Positions 8,553 through 17,744 of a stretch of 64,000 nucleotides of DNA are shown in pieces. Each line of letters opens with the position of its first letter. The first letter of the stretch is position 1. The notes beneath the pieces were generated by a model that was not told where the DNA came from, did not search any database, and saw only the letters and a list, made by a program, of their open reading frames with translations. Origin of the DNA: Bacteroidota bacterium (GTDB lineage: Bacteria; Bacteroidota; Bacteroidia; Bacteroidales; F082); NCBI GenBank assembly GCA_018816765.1, contig JAHIUX010000073.1:52882-116881 (forward strand), in the 5' to 3' direction. The position numbers and the translations under genes are program-made.

Positions 8553-11057
8553 TTACTGAGGTTTCTGGTAAATGTAGGTGTTGTTGCGGTAATTGGTGTT
8601 GTTCTGATACCAGTCGGCAAAGAGGTTTCCACCCGTTTCAGCCCATTGGGCAAACTTCAGGTGTCCCGAGGTAATCTGCGACTGTTCAGTGGTATAACTG
8701 AATGACTGGGTGATGTTGATGGCCCATGGCAGGTTGCCACTGGTTTTGTAGTACCTTGCTGATGCTGGGTCCGAACTGTCGTCCATGGTGGCAAAAAACA
8801 CCGGATCGGCCAGTGAAGTTGGTGCGTAATCGGCCAGGTGCACTTCTTTCCCGCGAGTCATATCAATGATCAGGAAGGGGTTAAACAATTCTACCGGCAC
8901 ATCCGACAACAGGTATGTTCCCGGTTTCAGGGCCATATGAATGACAATGGTGTCGGGCTGGATATAGGGCAGTCCGGGAATCACATTGGCGCCAAAGCCA
9001 GCCGACGATTGTAAAATATGCTTGATATTATCGAACACGATCACCGTTGGCCGCGACTGGTTGGCCTCGGTGCCGTTGGTCCTGAGCTGGATATAGGTTT
9101 CGTGGAGCTGGTATCCTGAGACTTCGATATCGGCCTGGGCGATGGTTCCGGGCAACTGGAACCCAAATCCGTTGCGCAGGCCTGCCCCGTTGGCCCTGAT
9201 GATCATGGTGGCATGGATGTCGGCAATTTTGTTGGCGCTGTTAGTTACTGTGGTAAAGCGGTAATCGACAACGAGGTCGTTGAAATCGTAATCGCCCTTG
9301 CCGGGCCAGAGGTCTTCAAAGGCCAGGCTGCCGTTGCCTGCTGCCGGATAGTAGTTGTTGAAGGCACGGGCTGGGTCAGCAGGATATTCATCCTCGGTAT
9401 CCATCACCCCGTCGCCATCCGTGTCGGCCGGGTTGCCTGTTTGCAGGAAAGCCGCCTGTATCTCCACCTGACTGAGGGCCTTGCTGTAGAGTTTCACCTC
9501 ATCAATGGCTCCATTGAAAAATTTCTGTGCGCCATTATCCGATCCGATGGAGAAAGGACGGGTGTTGTAGGACAGGTTTGTGGCTGTGGCGACGGTGTTT
9601 TTGAGTTGTCCGTTAACATACAATTTCAGGCTGTTCCCTTCGAAGGTCATGGCAAGGTGGTACCATTCGTTCAGTTGCGGAACACCGCCCAGCCAGGTTA
9701 TTGAGGCGTTGGTGCTGTTTGCGAGCCTCAGCCCGGCGCCCCATCCGTTCCATTTGTCCTGGTAAAGTCCGTAGCCATCCCAGTCGCCTTTCTGGGCAAT
9801 TTTGGCTGTTTTGTTTTCATTGGTTTTGGCCCAGCCCATAAGCGTAAACCCTGTCGAAGGATTCAGGCTTGCATGATGCGGAACCGTAACGTTCGACGAG
9901 CTTCCGTTGCATCCGATACCGGGTCCGGCAACGCCGGTCACATGGCTGATGTTGCTCCCGGTGCCATTGTTGCTGCCTTTTGAATCGGCAAAAGCTGACC
10001 CTGTGTTTTCATCAAGTTTCCAAAAACTGATCAGTGTGTCTTCGCCGGTTCCGGGCTGGTGTGAGGAAGCCATGAGGTCGCGTACTTCCTCCTGCGTCAG
10101 GGCACGGTTAAACACTGCCACCTCATCGAGGTCTCCACGGAAGAAATTCACTGATGACTGGTTTCCAATGATCAGGTTAGCCGTGGTCGTCTTCAGGTTG
10201 CCCGTGGCCGGGGCCGATTTCTTAAGTACGCCATCAACATAAATTTTCAGCGTCGATCCGTCATAGGTTGTTACAAGGTGGTGCCAGTTGTTGTCGATAA
10301 TCCTGTCGGCGTAATCCGTTGTCACTTCCATCCATGTGGGCACATACACAGCGAAGGTAAGGCGACCGGTTGAGTTGATGCGGATGATGTATTTGGTGTT
10401 GTGGAACATGAACGCGCCGCCCACACCGGCATCGGGCAGGGCAAACCAGAGCGACTGGCTGATGGTGTTGCTGAGGATATTCAGTGAAGTGCTGTTCGGT
10501 ATGACCACTGTGGAAGATGTTCCATTGAACGCCAACGCCGACTGACTCACTCCCGGCACCCATTCAGTGGCACCCGTTGTACCAGAGTTGGTCCCTGTCT
10601 GGTCGTTGATTACCGTGCCGCTGTTCTCGTCGAAGTGCCAGTAAGAAACGAGCCCTGAAGGGATGTTTATTTCCCTGCCGGCTTCTGTCAGCTTCAGTGC
10701 TGCCAGGTCAACAGCAAGGCTGTTTCCGGTGAGGGCATGCAGCGTGCCGTTGATCCGTAACTTGAACACAGTGGCCGGCAGGCTTAGATCTATCCTGAAT
10801 TCAGGTTCTAACAGGTTGTTGTAACCCTTGTAATATGTCACACTCCCGTCTTCGGAGCTAATCTGTATCACGCCTGCCGTCGGGCTTACAATCGAAACCG
10901 CCACCACCTTGATGGTTTGCCAGTTAAAACTCGCAGGCACAACAAGTTCATCGAATGCTTTCGATTTTCCGAACGGATCGCTTTGCTTTCTGCACGAAGG
11001 TGCAACGATTGCAAGCAATAAAAGCAGGAACAACCAATGAAAACGTTTCATGGCCAC
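8553..11057 (-). CDS. Lipoprotein with two LamG/concanavalin-like domains and a C-terminal LruC domain
   Basis: This 834-residue outer-envelope lipoprotein has signal peptide and lipobox ending APSC, Cys22. After a short beta region come two tandem LamG-type jelly rolls. The first starts near residue 137 (LVSYWHFDENSGTVINDQTG) and the second near 340 (LISFWKLDENTGSAFADSKG); each ends in the typical DEVAVFNRALTQEEV or DEVKLYSKALSQVEI. Residues about 543-557 carry the acidic DTDGDGVMDTEDEYP motif. LAFEDLWPGKGDYDFNDLVV near 577 opens the LruC domain. LamG domains often bind glycans, so a surface carbohydrate-binding role is plausible inference. It is a paralogue in its C-terminal third of the protein at 2277-3995; the two flank mutAB. 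ATG codons at residues 1 and 3 are both possible starts. Confidence 0.85.
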   Translation of the reverse strand: MAMKRFHWLFLLLLLAIVAPSCRKQSDPFGKSKAFDELVVPASFNWQTIKVVAVSIVSPTAGVIQISSEDGSVTYYKGYNNLLEPEFRIDLSLPATVFKLRINGTLHALTGNSLAVDLAALKLTEAGREINIPSGLVSYWHFDENSGTVINDQTGTNSGTTGATEWVPGVSQSALAFNGTSSTVVIPNSTSLNILSNTISQSLWFALPDAGVGGAFMFHNTKYIIRINSTGRLTFAVYVPTWMEVTTDYADRIIDNNWHHLVTTYDGSTLKIYVDGVLKKSAPATGNLKTTTANLIIGNQSSVNFFRGDLDEVAVFNRALTQEEVRDLMASSHQPGTGEDTLISFWKLDENTGSAFADSKGSNNGTGSNISHVTGVAGPGIGCNGSSSNVTVPHHASLNPSTGFTLMGWAKTNENKTAKIAQKGDWDGYGLYQDKWNGWGAGLRLANSTNASITWLGGVPQLNEWYHLAMTFEGNSLKLYVNGQLKNTVATATNLSYNTRPFSIGSDNGAQKFFNGAIDEVKLYSKALSQVEIQAAFLQTGNPADTDGDGVMDTEDEYPADPARAFNNYYPAAGNGSLAFEDLWPGKGDYDFNDLVVDYRFTTVTNSANKIADIHATMIIRANGAGLRNGFGFQLPGTIAQADIEVSGYQLHETYIQLRTNGTEANQSRPTVIVFDNIKHILQSSAGFGANVIPGLPYIQPDTIVIHMALKPGTYLLSDVPVELFNPFLIIDMTRGKEVHLADYAPTSLADPVFFATMDDSSDPASARYYKTSGNLPWAINITQSFSYTTEQSQITSGHLKFAQWAETGGNLFADWYQNNTNYRNNTYIYQKPQ

Positions 11058-11363
11058 AGTGTTATTAAGGTAATCAATCTATAATACAATTCATATGCCA
11101 CAACTCAATACCTTGATATTATTTATCTTATACAAAGATCCGAATTTTACCCAGAACAATTACAGGAAAATTGTTCCAAAACAGGACATTATCCCATTTT
11201 TTTAACTGCACTTTTATGATGAAATGTTAGCCTGTACCGGACTATGTATTGACATCCGTATGCGTTTCAAAGGCAAAATTAAGTTGATCGCGTGCCATTG
11301 CTACATAGGCGCTGATATTTTAAGAGTAACACGGAGCAAGGGTCGGAATGGCAATAGCCTTGA
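11058..11363. other. Intergenic region upstream of the LamG/LruC lipoprotein gene
   Basis: No gene is seen. On the minus strand a TAATTTTG (11274-11281) matches TAnnTTTG but lies 217 bp from the LamG/LruC start, so it would imply a long leader. The rest is AT-rich and unstructured to the eye. Confidence 0.5.
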
Positions 11364-12080
11364 TCAGAAATCGAGGTTTGTCTGCACGACGTATTTCATC
11401 GCATTCAGTTCGAGGGCGACCAGGTTGCCGTAGCCGGCCCTTCGTTCCATATACACTCCGTTGTCGAGGTCGATAAAATGATAGTTTGGCGAGGAGGCCA
11501 CATGGTGCAGAAATTCAAGGTCGACGGGTACATGTCCGTGGATGACGCGTTTGTTCCTGATTTTTGCCGGATCAACCTTAAACTCTCTGATCCACAGCAT
11601 AGTATACCTGTCGGTTAATGGATCGTCGATTTTAAAGTTCAGACCGGCATGCACGAGGATGAACTTATCAAGTTCGAAATACAGCTTGAGGTCCTGCATC
11701 CAGTCGATGTATTTCTTTGGAATTTCGGACGCATACTTCACGCCGAAACTGGCCAGGGTGTTTTTCCCTCCATGCAATTCCCACACCGACTGAATTTTCG
11801 ATTTTGTACGGAACCCCATGAAGGACTTTTTGTGTCCATCGTCGTTCCAGGCCTTTACGCAATAATCTTCGTGGTTGCCCAGCAACAGCTTCACTGGGTA
11901 GCCGTCTTCCTGCAGTTTCATGATGAAATCGATCACGCCCTTGCTGTCGGGGCCACGATCGATATAATCGCCCAGAAAATACAGTTCATCAGTCTTATCA
12001 GGCTTGATGAGGTTGGCAAAAAGGCTCTTTAATGTTTTACTGCAACCATGTATATCCGGAATGACCCATCTGTTGTTCAT
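11364..12080 (-). CDS. Serine/threonine-type metallophosphatase (PrpA/PP2A-like)
   Basis: This 238-residue soluble phosphoesterase has the full metallophosphatase signature in order: DIHG near residue 10 (WVIPDIHGCSKTL), GDYIDRG (YFLGDYIDRGPDSKG), GNHE (LLGNHEDYC), H in LVHAGLNF, and HGHVP (VIHGHVPVD). The family dephosphorylates phospho-Ser/Thr/Tyr peptides or related small substrates using two metal ions. The substrate is unknown. It is a single gene. A TACTTTTG element (12151-12158) gives a leader of about 65 nt. Confidence 0.9.
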   Translation of the reverse strand: MNNRWVIPDIHGCSKTLKSLFANLIKPDKTDELYFLGDYIDRGPDSKGVIDFIMKLQEDGYPVKLLLGNHEDYCVKAWNDDGHKKSFMGFRTKSKIQSVWELHGGKNTLASFGVKYASEIPKKYIDWMQDLKLYFELDKFILVHAGLNFKIDDPLTDRYTMLWIREFKVDPAKIRNKRVIHGHVPVDLEFLHHVASSPNYHFIDLDNGVYMERRAGYGNLVALELNAMKYVVQTNLDF

Positions 12081-12150
12081 CAGGTGTTTTTTTATTCGTG
12101 TGTTGCTGATTTCATACGCAACAGACCGGGCTGGCTGCTGTTGTATCCAT

Positions 12151-12158
12151 CAAAAGTA
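12151..12158 (-). promoter_or_regulatory. Candidate -7 element for the metallophosphatase gene
   Basis: TACTTTTG on the minus strand fits TAnnTTTG. A TTG lies 22 bp further upstream (12181-12183), one base more than the usual 19-21 spacing to the -33 element. Confidence 0.45.
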
Positions 12159-12226
12159 AATAAAAAAAATCATTGAGGTGCAATGTCTGCACCTGCATCA
12201 ACGTCCCGGAAAAATACGTTCCGGGT

Positions 12227-12973
12227 TTATTTGGATTTCCCCTGATTGGCAACGGCAGCCATCAGGTTCTTGATTTCCTCCGGGTCGCCGATAAAATAGT
12301 CGTTCAACAGCTTCATATTGTCGTCGAATTCGAACACATAGGGAATTGCTGTTGGAATATTGAATGCCAGGATGTCGTCTTCGCTCATGTTTTTGAGGTG
12401 CATCACCAGGGCGCGCAAGCTGTTTCCGTGGGCAGCAACCAGGATTTCGCCATGCTGTACCAGGGATGGCTTGATGTCGCTGGTCCAGAAAGGAATCATG
12501 CGGTCAATCACTTCTTTCAGCGATTCGGTCAGCGGCAGGTCGTTGCGGTCAACATCGGCATAGCGTTTGTCGAGGGCAGGGTTGCGCTCATCGTTTTCTT
12601 TTAGCGGTTGTGGGGGCACATCAAAGCTTCGACGCCAGAGCAGCACCTGCTCATCGCCGTATTTGGCAGCCGTTTCGGCCTTGTTCAATCCCTGCAGCTC
12701 GCCATAGTGTTTTTCGTTCAGTCGCCAGCTTTTTACTTCAGGAATAAACATCTGGTCCATCTCTTCGAGCACCAGCCAAAGGGTCTTGATGGCCCGTGTG
12801 AGGTAAGAGGTGTAAGCCATCTTGAAGTTAAAGCCTTTTTCCCTGAGTTGTTGTCCACCTTTACGGGCTTCTTCAACGCCCTTTTCGGAGAGGGTGACAT
12901 CGGTCCAGCCGGTGAATACATTGAGTTTATTCCAAACACTTTCGCCGTGGCGTATCAGTACGAGTCGTTTCAT
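12227..12973 (-). CDS. gpmA: 2,3-bisphosphoglycerate-dependent phosphoglycerate mutase
   Basis: This 248-residue cytoplasmic glycolytic and gluconeogenic enzyme interconverts 3- and 2-phosphoglycerate. It is a histidine-phosphatase-fold protein with the phospho-acceptor motif [10 protein letters not shown] at the N-terminus, [13 protein letters not shown], the family-specific [19 protein letters not shown] and [12 protein letters not shown]. The second catalytic His is in [10 protein letters not shown]. Length and motifs are those of the dPGM class rather than the broad phosphatase family. It is a single gene with TAATTTTG (13049-13056) upstream, divergent from the deacetylase gene. Confidence 0.96.
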   Translation of the reverse strand: MKRLVLIRHGESVWNKLNVFTGWTDVTLSEKGVEEARKGGQQLREKGFNFKMAYTSYLTRAIKTLWLVLEEMDQMFIPEVKSWRLNEKHYGELQGLNKAETAAKYGDEQVLLWRRSFDVPPQPLKENDERNPALDKRYADVDRNDLPLTESLKEVIDRMIPFWTSDIKPSLVQHGEILVAAHGNSLRALVMHLKNMSEDDILAFNIPTAIPYVFEFDDNMKLLNDYFIGDPEEIKNLMAAVANQGKSK

Positions 12974-13048
12974 TTTCGGTCAGTTTTAAGTTTAGGAATT
13001 GGTGATCAGCCTTAAGGGAACAGCGCCCCAATGATCAATAATTTTTTG

Positions 13049-13056
13049 CAAAATTA
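13049..13056 (-). promoter_or_regulatory. Candidate -7 element of gpmA
   Basis: TAATTTTG on the minus strand lies 76 bp from the gpmA ATG. The -33 element is not clear. Confidence 0.45.
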
Positions 13057-13090
13057 ACATTTTGGCGCAGAATTTACCTTACAGGATGCT

Positions 13091-13098
13091 TATTTTTG
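13091..13098 (+). promoter_or_regulatory. Candidate -7 element, leaderless deacetylase transcript
   Basis: TATTTTTG ends only 4 bp before the GTG start at 13103, so the transcript would begin at or next to the start codon. A TTTTG about 26 bp upstream is too far for a standard -33. Confidence 0.4.
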
Positions 13099-13102
13099 TC
13101 TT

Positions 13103-13717
13103 GTGAAAACAGTTACTGTACCGGCCATTTTTCGGACATTTTATCCATCGTTGCTGTGGCATATGCCCTCAGGGAACAAAAAGCTTTACCTCACTTTTGA
13201 CGATGGCCCGCATCCTGAGATCACCCCAAAAGTGCTTGATATACTGGATAAATACAAGGCCAAGGCAAGTTTTTTCTGTGTGGGCGAAAATGTCGTCCGT
13301 TTTCCGGAAACTTACCAGGATCTGATCGCAAGGCAACACCTTTCAGGCAACCACAGTTTTAACCACCTGAATGGCTGGAAAACCCCTTTGAATGATTATT
13401 ATGAAAACGTAAACCTCTGCCGGAACCATGTCGACTCAATCTGGTTCAGGCCTCCTTACGGCAAAATAACACCGTCGGCGATACAGGCCCTGAAAAAAGA
13501 ATACACCATTGTGATGTGGTCGGTACTCAGCTACGATTTTGATGCAGAGACAACACCTGAACAATGTGTTGATTATGTGATCAACAATGCAGATGATGGT
13601 GCCATCATTGTGTTTCACGACAGTAAAAAGGCCAGCAACAATATGTTTCATGCCCTGCCTGTTGTGCTGGAGCATTTCAGCGCCCGGGGCTATACCTTTG
13701 AAGCGCTCCACAGCTGA
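13103..13717 (+). CDS. Polysaccharide deacetylase (NodB/PgdA family)
   Basis: This 204-residue protein begins at GTG 13103. It has the NodB homology domain: LTFDDGPHPEITP with metal and catalytic Asp33-Asp34, SGNHSFNHLNGW (His-x3-His metal motif), WFRPPYGK and IIVFHDSKKA. The family is zinc- or cobalt-dependent and removes N- or O-acetyl groups from glycans such as peptidoglycan or chitooligosaccharide; the substrate here is unknown. There is no signal peptide. The start is supported by the N-terminus typical of Bacteroidota homologues (short lead then LW-x-MP-x-NKKLYLTFDDGP). The candidate promoter abuts the start codon. Confidence 0.9.
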   Translation: MKTVTVPAIFRTFYPSLLWHMPSGNKKLYLTFDDGPHPEITPKVLDILDKYKAKASFFCVGENVVRFPETYQDLIARQHLSGNHSFNHLNGWKTPLNDYYENVNLCRNHVDSIWFRPPYGKITPSAIQALKKEYTIVMWSVLSYDFDAETTPEQCVDYVINNADDGAIIVFHDSKKASNNMFHALPVVLEHFSARGYTFEALHS

Positions 13718-13753
13718 AATAGCAAGCCACAGCCAGGTGCGCACGCGGCACCC

Positions 13754-14788
13754 TCAATAACTCGTCTCGTCCATTTTTACTTTGCCCCAGAAAGTGCGGT
13801 ACACAAAAACTGTGTAAGTAATTACCAGCGGAGCACCAATAGCTGTCATGATCAACATGATTTCCAGTGATTTACCCGATGAAGCTGCATTATACACCGT
13901 AAGGCTGTATTGCGGATCAATGGTCGACATAACCAACACAGGATACAGTTCGATGGCTACAAGGATGAGCAAAAAACTCATTGTAAGGGCCGAAAAAATG
14001 AAGGCCGACACATACCTGCCTTTGCTCACCAGGCGTGGCACATTGGCAATGCTCAGGAAAGCCAGCAAAGGGACAATAAACAAGGCAGCGTTTTCGTGCA
14101 GGTTATCGGACAGGTGCGGCAGGTAAATGAGTGTATACAAGGTTGCGATGCTATATGAAACCATAAAGAAAATCTTCGATTTCGTCAGCAGGCTGTTTAC
14201 CTTGGTAAACAAGCGGCCCTCTGTTTTCATGGCAAGGTAAATGGCACCATGCATCATGAAAAGGGCCAGTGTGGTAACACCCACCATGATGGCATAAGGG
14301 TTGAGCAGGTCGAGCCAGCTTCCGACAAATGCAAAGTCGGGTCCGATGGCCATTCCCTGCAGGATGTTGCCCATCACGATACCCAGCAGCAAGGCCATCA
14401 ATATGCTCGAAATGCTATAGCTGACATCCCATAGCTGCCGCCACCAGGCCATTTTTTCCTTACTCCTGAATTCGATGGATACCGCCCTGAATATCAACGC
14501 AAAAAGAAACAACATGAAGGGAATATACATGCCCGAGAAAACGCTAGCGTACAAAACAGGAAAGCCGGCGAAAAGCGCGCCGCCTCCGATCACCAGCCAG
14601 ACCTCGTTTCCATCCCATACCGGGCCCACAGCGTTCAGGGCTATCCTCCTGCTTTCTTCGTTGCGCAGAAACAAATGCCATGCTCCCGCTCCCAGGTCGA
14701 AACCATCCAGGATGGCATAACCCGAGAACAAGGCGCCAACAACTAAAAACCACCATGTGGGGTAATCAATTCCTAAAAATGTTTCCAT
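13754..14788 (-). CDS. cydB: Cytochrome bd ubiquinol/menaquinol oxidase subunit II
   Basis: This 344-residue integral membrane subunit of the bd-type quinol oxidase has about eight hydrophobic helices. It opens with METFLGIDYPTWWFLVVGALFSGYAILDGFDLGAG-like sequence, including the conserved GFDLG. GPVWDGNEVWLV and FSGMYIPFMLFLFALIFRAVSIEFR are family landmarks. It pairs with CydA, which lies 6 bp upstream in the same operon. The complex oxidises quinol and reduces oxygen at low oxygen tension, generating proton motive force without pumping. The gene ends convergently 36 bp from the deacetylase gene. Confidence 0.95.
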   Translation of the reverse strand: METFLGIDYPTWWFLVVGALFSGYAILDGFDLGAGAWHLFLRNEESRRIALNAVGPVWDGNEVWLVIGGGALFAGFPVLYASVFSGMYIPFMLFLFALIFRAVSIEFRSKEKMAWWRQLWDVSYSISSILMALLLGIVMGNILQGMAIGPDFAFVGSWLDLLNPYAIMVGVTTLALFMMHGAIYLAMKTEGRLFTKVNSLLTKSKIFFMVSYSIATLYTLIYLPHLSDNLHENAALFIVPLLAFLSIANVPRLVSKGRYVSAFIFSALTMSFLLILVAIELYPVLVMSTIDPQYSLTVYNAASSGKSLEIMLIMTAIGAPLVITYTVFVYRTFWGKVKMDETSY

Positions 14789-14794
14789 GGCTTG

Positions 14795-16186
14795 TTATTT
14801 TGTGTGGTGATCAGGTTCAATGGCATCGAACAGCTTTTCGTGTCTGTTCCAGAGTTGGGTGTTGCTCATATCAGCGGGTCCGGCCTTTATTTTCTTGTCG
14901 AGCAGATACAGAAACAGCACAAACAGCAAGGCGTAAATCAGCGCAAACATGATGAGTGAAAAGAGCACCTGCTGGGCCGACACTGTAGCTGAAAAAGCTT
15001 CTGAAGTGCGGAGCAGTCCGTAAACCACCCAGGGCTGCCGGCCCATTTCGGCGGCAAACCAGCCAAACTGATTGGCCAGCTGTGGCAGAATCACCGAAAA
15101 CACAAACACCCATAGCAGCCAGCGGTAGTCAAAAAGCTTTCCGCGCCACCACAGGTAGAGACCAAACAGAGAAAGCGCAATAAAATAGAGCCCAAAGGCC
15201 ACCATGAAGTGATAAAACTGAAAAATTGCATTTACCTGTGTGGGGATTTCGTCTTGTTTCATGTCGTTGAGTCCGGGCACGCTGGTGTCGAAGTTATTGT
15301 GCAGCAAAAAGCTTAGTCCGCCGGGCACATAAGGCCCGTAAACCTGTTGGTTTTCCTTGTTGACCCAGCCAAACAGGTAGAGGTCAGCGGGAGTGTTGCC
15401 ATCAAAATGCCCTTCGAAGGCCGCCAGCTTTGCCGGTTGATGCTTTGCCACTCCATTGGCAGAGCTGTGCCCCGTAAGGAGTTGTAGCACTGAAACGACG
15501 GCCACCACCGACAGCGCCATCACAAAGGCTTTCTTCGAGATGTCGACAAATTTTCCTTTGAGCAGGTACCAGGCATGCACACTCATCACCAGAAAAGCGC
15601 CTGCGATAAGTGCCCCGATCCACACATGTAAAATGCGATCGACGCTGGATGGATTAAACACCATGGCCCAGAAATCGGTGACTTCGGCCCGCAACTGCAT
15701 TCCTTCACCAACAAGGTGGTAGCCAGCAGGTGTCTGCTGCCAGCTGTTTGCAATGACAATCCACACCGCTGAAAACATAGAACCCAGCCAAACGCCCAGG
15801 GTTGAAATAAAGTGCACCACCGGCTTCACCCTGTTCCATCCGAACAGCAAAACACCCAGGAAACCACTTTCGAGTGCAAAGGCAAAAATGCCTTCCGCCG
15901 CCAGTGCGCTGCCAAAAATATCACCCACAAAGCGGGAATAGGCTGCCCAGTTAGTGCCAAACTCAAACTCCATCACAATGCCTGTTGCCACTCCAAGGCC
16001 AAAGGTAATGGCAAAGATTTTTGTCCAGAAACGCGCCAGCTGCTCATACTGCTTGTTGCCCGTGCGCAGGTAGTTTCCCTCCATCAGCACCATCATCAGG
16101 CCGAGGCCAATGCTGAGCGGCGGGTAAATGTAATGGAACGAGATGGTGAACGCAAACTGTATGCGTGATAATATTTCCAGGTCCAT
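14795..16186 (-). CDS. cydA: Cytochrome bd oxidase subunit I
   Basis: This is the haem-bearing subunit of the bd oxidase. The open frame extends to 16237, but ATG 16186 ([18 protein letters not shown]) is the start expected for the family and lies downstream of the -7 element at 16242-16249; from there the protein has 463 residues. His18 in [12 protein letters not shown] is the high-spin haem ligand, [20 protein letters not shown] carries the b558 His region, and [18 protein letters not shown] is the invariant C-terminal signature. At this length it is the short Q-loop type compared with about 520 residues for Escherichia coli CydA. The quinol site begins in [14 protein letters not shown] see no small CydX-type gene. 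Confidence 0.95.
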   Translation of the reverse strand: MDLEILSRIQFAFTISFHYIYPPLSIGLGLMMVLMEGNYLRTGNKQYEQLARFWTKIFAITFGLGVATGIVMEFEFGTNWAAYSRFVGDIFGSALAAEGIFAFALESGFLGVLLFGWNRVKPVVHFISTLGVWLGSMFSAVWIVIANSWQQTPAGYHLVGEGMQLRAEVTDFWAMVFNPSSVDRILHVWIGALIAGAFLVMSVHAWYLLKGKFVDISKKAFVMALSVVAVVSVLQLLTGHSSANGVAKHQPAKLAAFEGHFDGNTPADLYLFGWVNKENQQVYGPYVPGGLSFLLHNNFDTSVPGLNDMKQDEIPTQVNAIFQFYHFMVAFGLYFIALSLFGLYLWWRGKLFDYRWLLWVFVFSVILPQLANQFGWFAAEMGRQPWVVYGLLRTSEAFSATVSAQQVLFSLIMFALIYALLFVLFLYLLDKKIKAGPADMSNTQLWNRHEKLFDAIEPDHHTK

Positions 16187-16241
16187 AAGCGAGGTTTTTG
16201 TTGCTAGTGTGCATGCATCAGCCTTTGCTGAGAGCATATTA

Positions 16242-16249
16242 CAAAAATA
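16242..16249 (-). promoter_or_regulatory. Candidate -7 element of cydAB
   Basis: TATTTTTG on the minus strand lies 55 bp upstream of ATG 16186 and just upstream of the longer-frame start at 16237, supporting the shorter CydA. Confidence 0.45.
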
Positions 16250-16318
16250 GGCAAAACGAACAGGCTATTCATTTCAAAACTGAAAAAACCGGCAATATCA
16301 CAAGCCAGCAGCAAGTTG

Positions 16319-16326
16319 TATCTTTG
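16319..16326 (+). promoter_or_regulatory. Candidate -7 element, leaderless TatD-like transcript
   Basis: TATCTTTG is followed after four bases by an ATG at 16331, so the mRNA would start at or within a few bases of the start codon. It overlaps the upstream-most in-frame ATG at 16316, which is therefore unlikely to be used. Confidence 0.5.
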
Positions 16327-16330
16327 CCTG

Positions 16331-17014
16331 ATGGAGCAAGCAAGTCCGTTTATCGATATCCATACACACCGCCACAGGCAGCCAGGACAGGGATTGCTCG
16401 TGGTAAACAGTATCATGGCGGGAGAAGTGCTGCCAGAATCACCGCATTTCCGCTTCAGCCTGGGCATTCACCCCTGGCAACTTAAAACGGAGAAAGCCTG
16501 CACCCTCGAGAAGAAATTCATCGATCAGCTGGCAGCAAAAGGCTTGATTGCACTCGGTGAGGCAGGGCTCGACCGTGCTATTGCCGTTGATTTCAGTCTT
16601 CAGCTGGCGGTATTCAGCATGCAGGCCGAACTGGCCACTGCAATGCGTATTCCATTGATTATTCATTGTGTGCGCAGTTTCTCTGAAATCATCGCGGTAA
16701 GAAAAACAATGCAATCGCCCGGCGAATGGATCGTTCATGGCTTTCGGGGCAATGCCGCAACAGCCCAACGGTTGCTGAAGCACGGCATCAGGCTGTCGCT
16801 CGGCCCTGCATTGGTGACTGACAACAGCCCACTGAGCCGGATGATTCCGGATTTACCTGCCGATCGGCTTTTTTTCGAAACTGATGATACTGATTTTCAA
16901 ATCGAAAACATCTACCTCAAGGCTGCAGCACTGCTTGGTTTATCAATCGACAGCTTAAAATCGCAGGTCTTCGCTAATTTTGCAGGTTGTTTTAATATCC
17001 CCATAAATGCATAA
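16331..17014 (+). CDS. TatD-family metal-dependent hydrolase
   Basis: This is a 227-residue TIM-barrel hydrolase. It starts at ATG 16331 (MEQASPFIDIHTHR) because the promoter element TATCTTTG occupies the region of the earlier ATG at 16316. Family motifs are FIDIHTHR (metal His pair), SLGIHPW, ALGEAGLDR, PLIIHCVRS, VHGFRG and FETDD. TatD proteins are Mg-dependent nucleases or amidohydrolases; the target is unknown. It is shorter than E. coli TatD (about 260 residues), as is usual for the Bacteroidota branch. It overlaps tcdA by 8 bp, so the two are translationally coupled. Confidence 0.85.
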   Translation: MEQASPFIDIHTHRHRQPGQGLLVVNSIMAGEVLPESPHFRFSLGIHPWQLKTEKACTLEKKFIDQLAAKGLIALGEAGLDRAIAVDFSLQLAVFSMQAELATAMRIPLIIHCVRSFSEIIAVRKTMQSPGEWIVHGFRGNAATAQRLLKHGIRLSLGPALVTDNSPLSRMIPDLPADRLFFETDDTDFQIENIYLKAAALLGLSIDSLKSQVFANFAGCFNIPINA

Positions 17015-17744
17015 CTGGCAAACACGAACAGAGTTATTGATTGGCAAACAGGGCATCGAGACCCTTGCAACGCGCCATGTGCTCGTCGCAGGTCTTGGTG
17101 GCGTTGGCGCTTATGCTACAGAGCAACTGTGTCGTGCAGGTGTGGGCAAACTCACCATAGCCGATGGCGATACCATTCATGCCAGCAACAGGAACCGACA
17201 GTTACCAGCCCTCCTGAGCACACAGGGGTTGCCCAAGGCAAAAGTGATGGAAAGCCGCCTGCGTGACATCAATCCGGCAGTGGAAATAAACGCTATTGGG
17301 CATTACCTCAAGGATCAAAGCCTGACCGATGTGCTGCAGTTTCCTTACGATTATGTCGTTGACGCCATCGACACCCTGGCACCCAAGGTATACCTGCTGT
17401 ACCAGGCGCGTAAGCTTGGTTTGCCGGTTGTGAGTTCAATGGGCGCCGGAGGCAAATTCGATCCGCTGCAGGTGCAGGCCGTCGACATAGACCAGACCAA
17501 CCATTGCCGCCTGGCCTATTATATCCGCAAGAAACTGCATAAACTGGGTGTTTGGAACGGCATCACTGCCGTGTATTCACCCGAGCCGGTATCGAAATCG
17601 GCCGTGAGGGAAGAGCATGGCGAAATGAACAAGAAGTCGACTGTCGGGACAATTTCCTATATGCCTGCAGTGTTTGGCTGCATCTGCGCATCCGTTGTCA
17701 TCCGGGCATTGCTTGATCTTCCTGCTTCGGCTGATCAGACTTAA
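17007..17744 (+). CDS. tcdA: tRNA threonylcarbamoyladenosine dehydratase
   Basis: This 245-residue E1-like (ThiF/MoeB fold) ATP-dependent enzyme cyclises t6A at tRNA position 37 to ct6A. Signatures are RTELLIGKQGIETLATRHVL, the nucleotide loop GLGGVGAYATEQLCRAGVG, ADGDTIHASNRNRQ, DAIDTLAPKVYLLY, SSMGAGGKFDP and the C-terminal TVGTISYMPAVFG. The start overlaps the preceding TatD-like gene by 8 bp. Its last 47 bp overlap, on the opposite strand, the 3' end of the membrane-protein gene at 17698-18345. Confidence 0.93.
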   Translation: MHNWQTRTELLIGKQGIETLATRHVLVAGLGGVGAYATEQLCRAGVGKLTIADGDTIHASNRNRQLPALLSTQGLPKAKVMESRLRDINPAVEINAIGHYLKDQSLTDVLQFPYDYVVDAIDTLAPKVYLLYQARKLGLPVVSSMGAGGKFDPLQVQAVDIDQTNHCRLAYYIRKKLHKLGVWNGITAVYSPEPVSKSAVREEHGEMNKKSTVGTISYMPAVFGCICASVVIRALLDLPASADQT

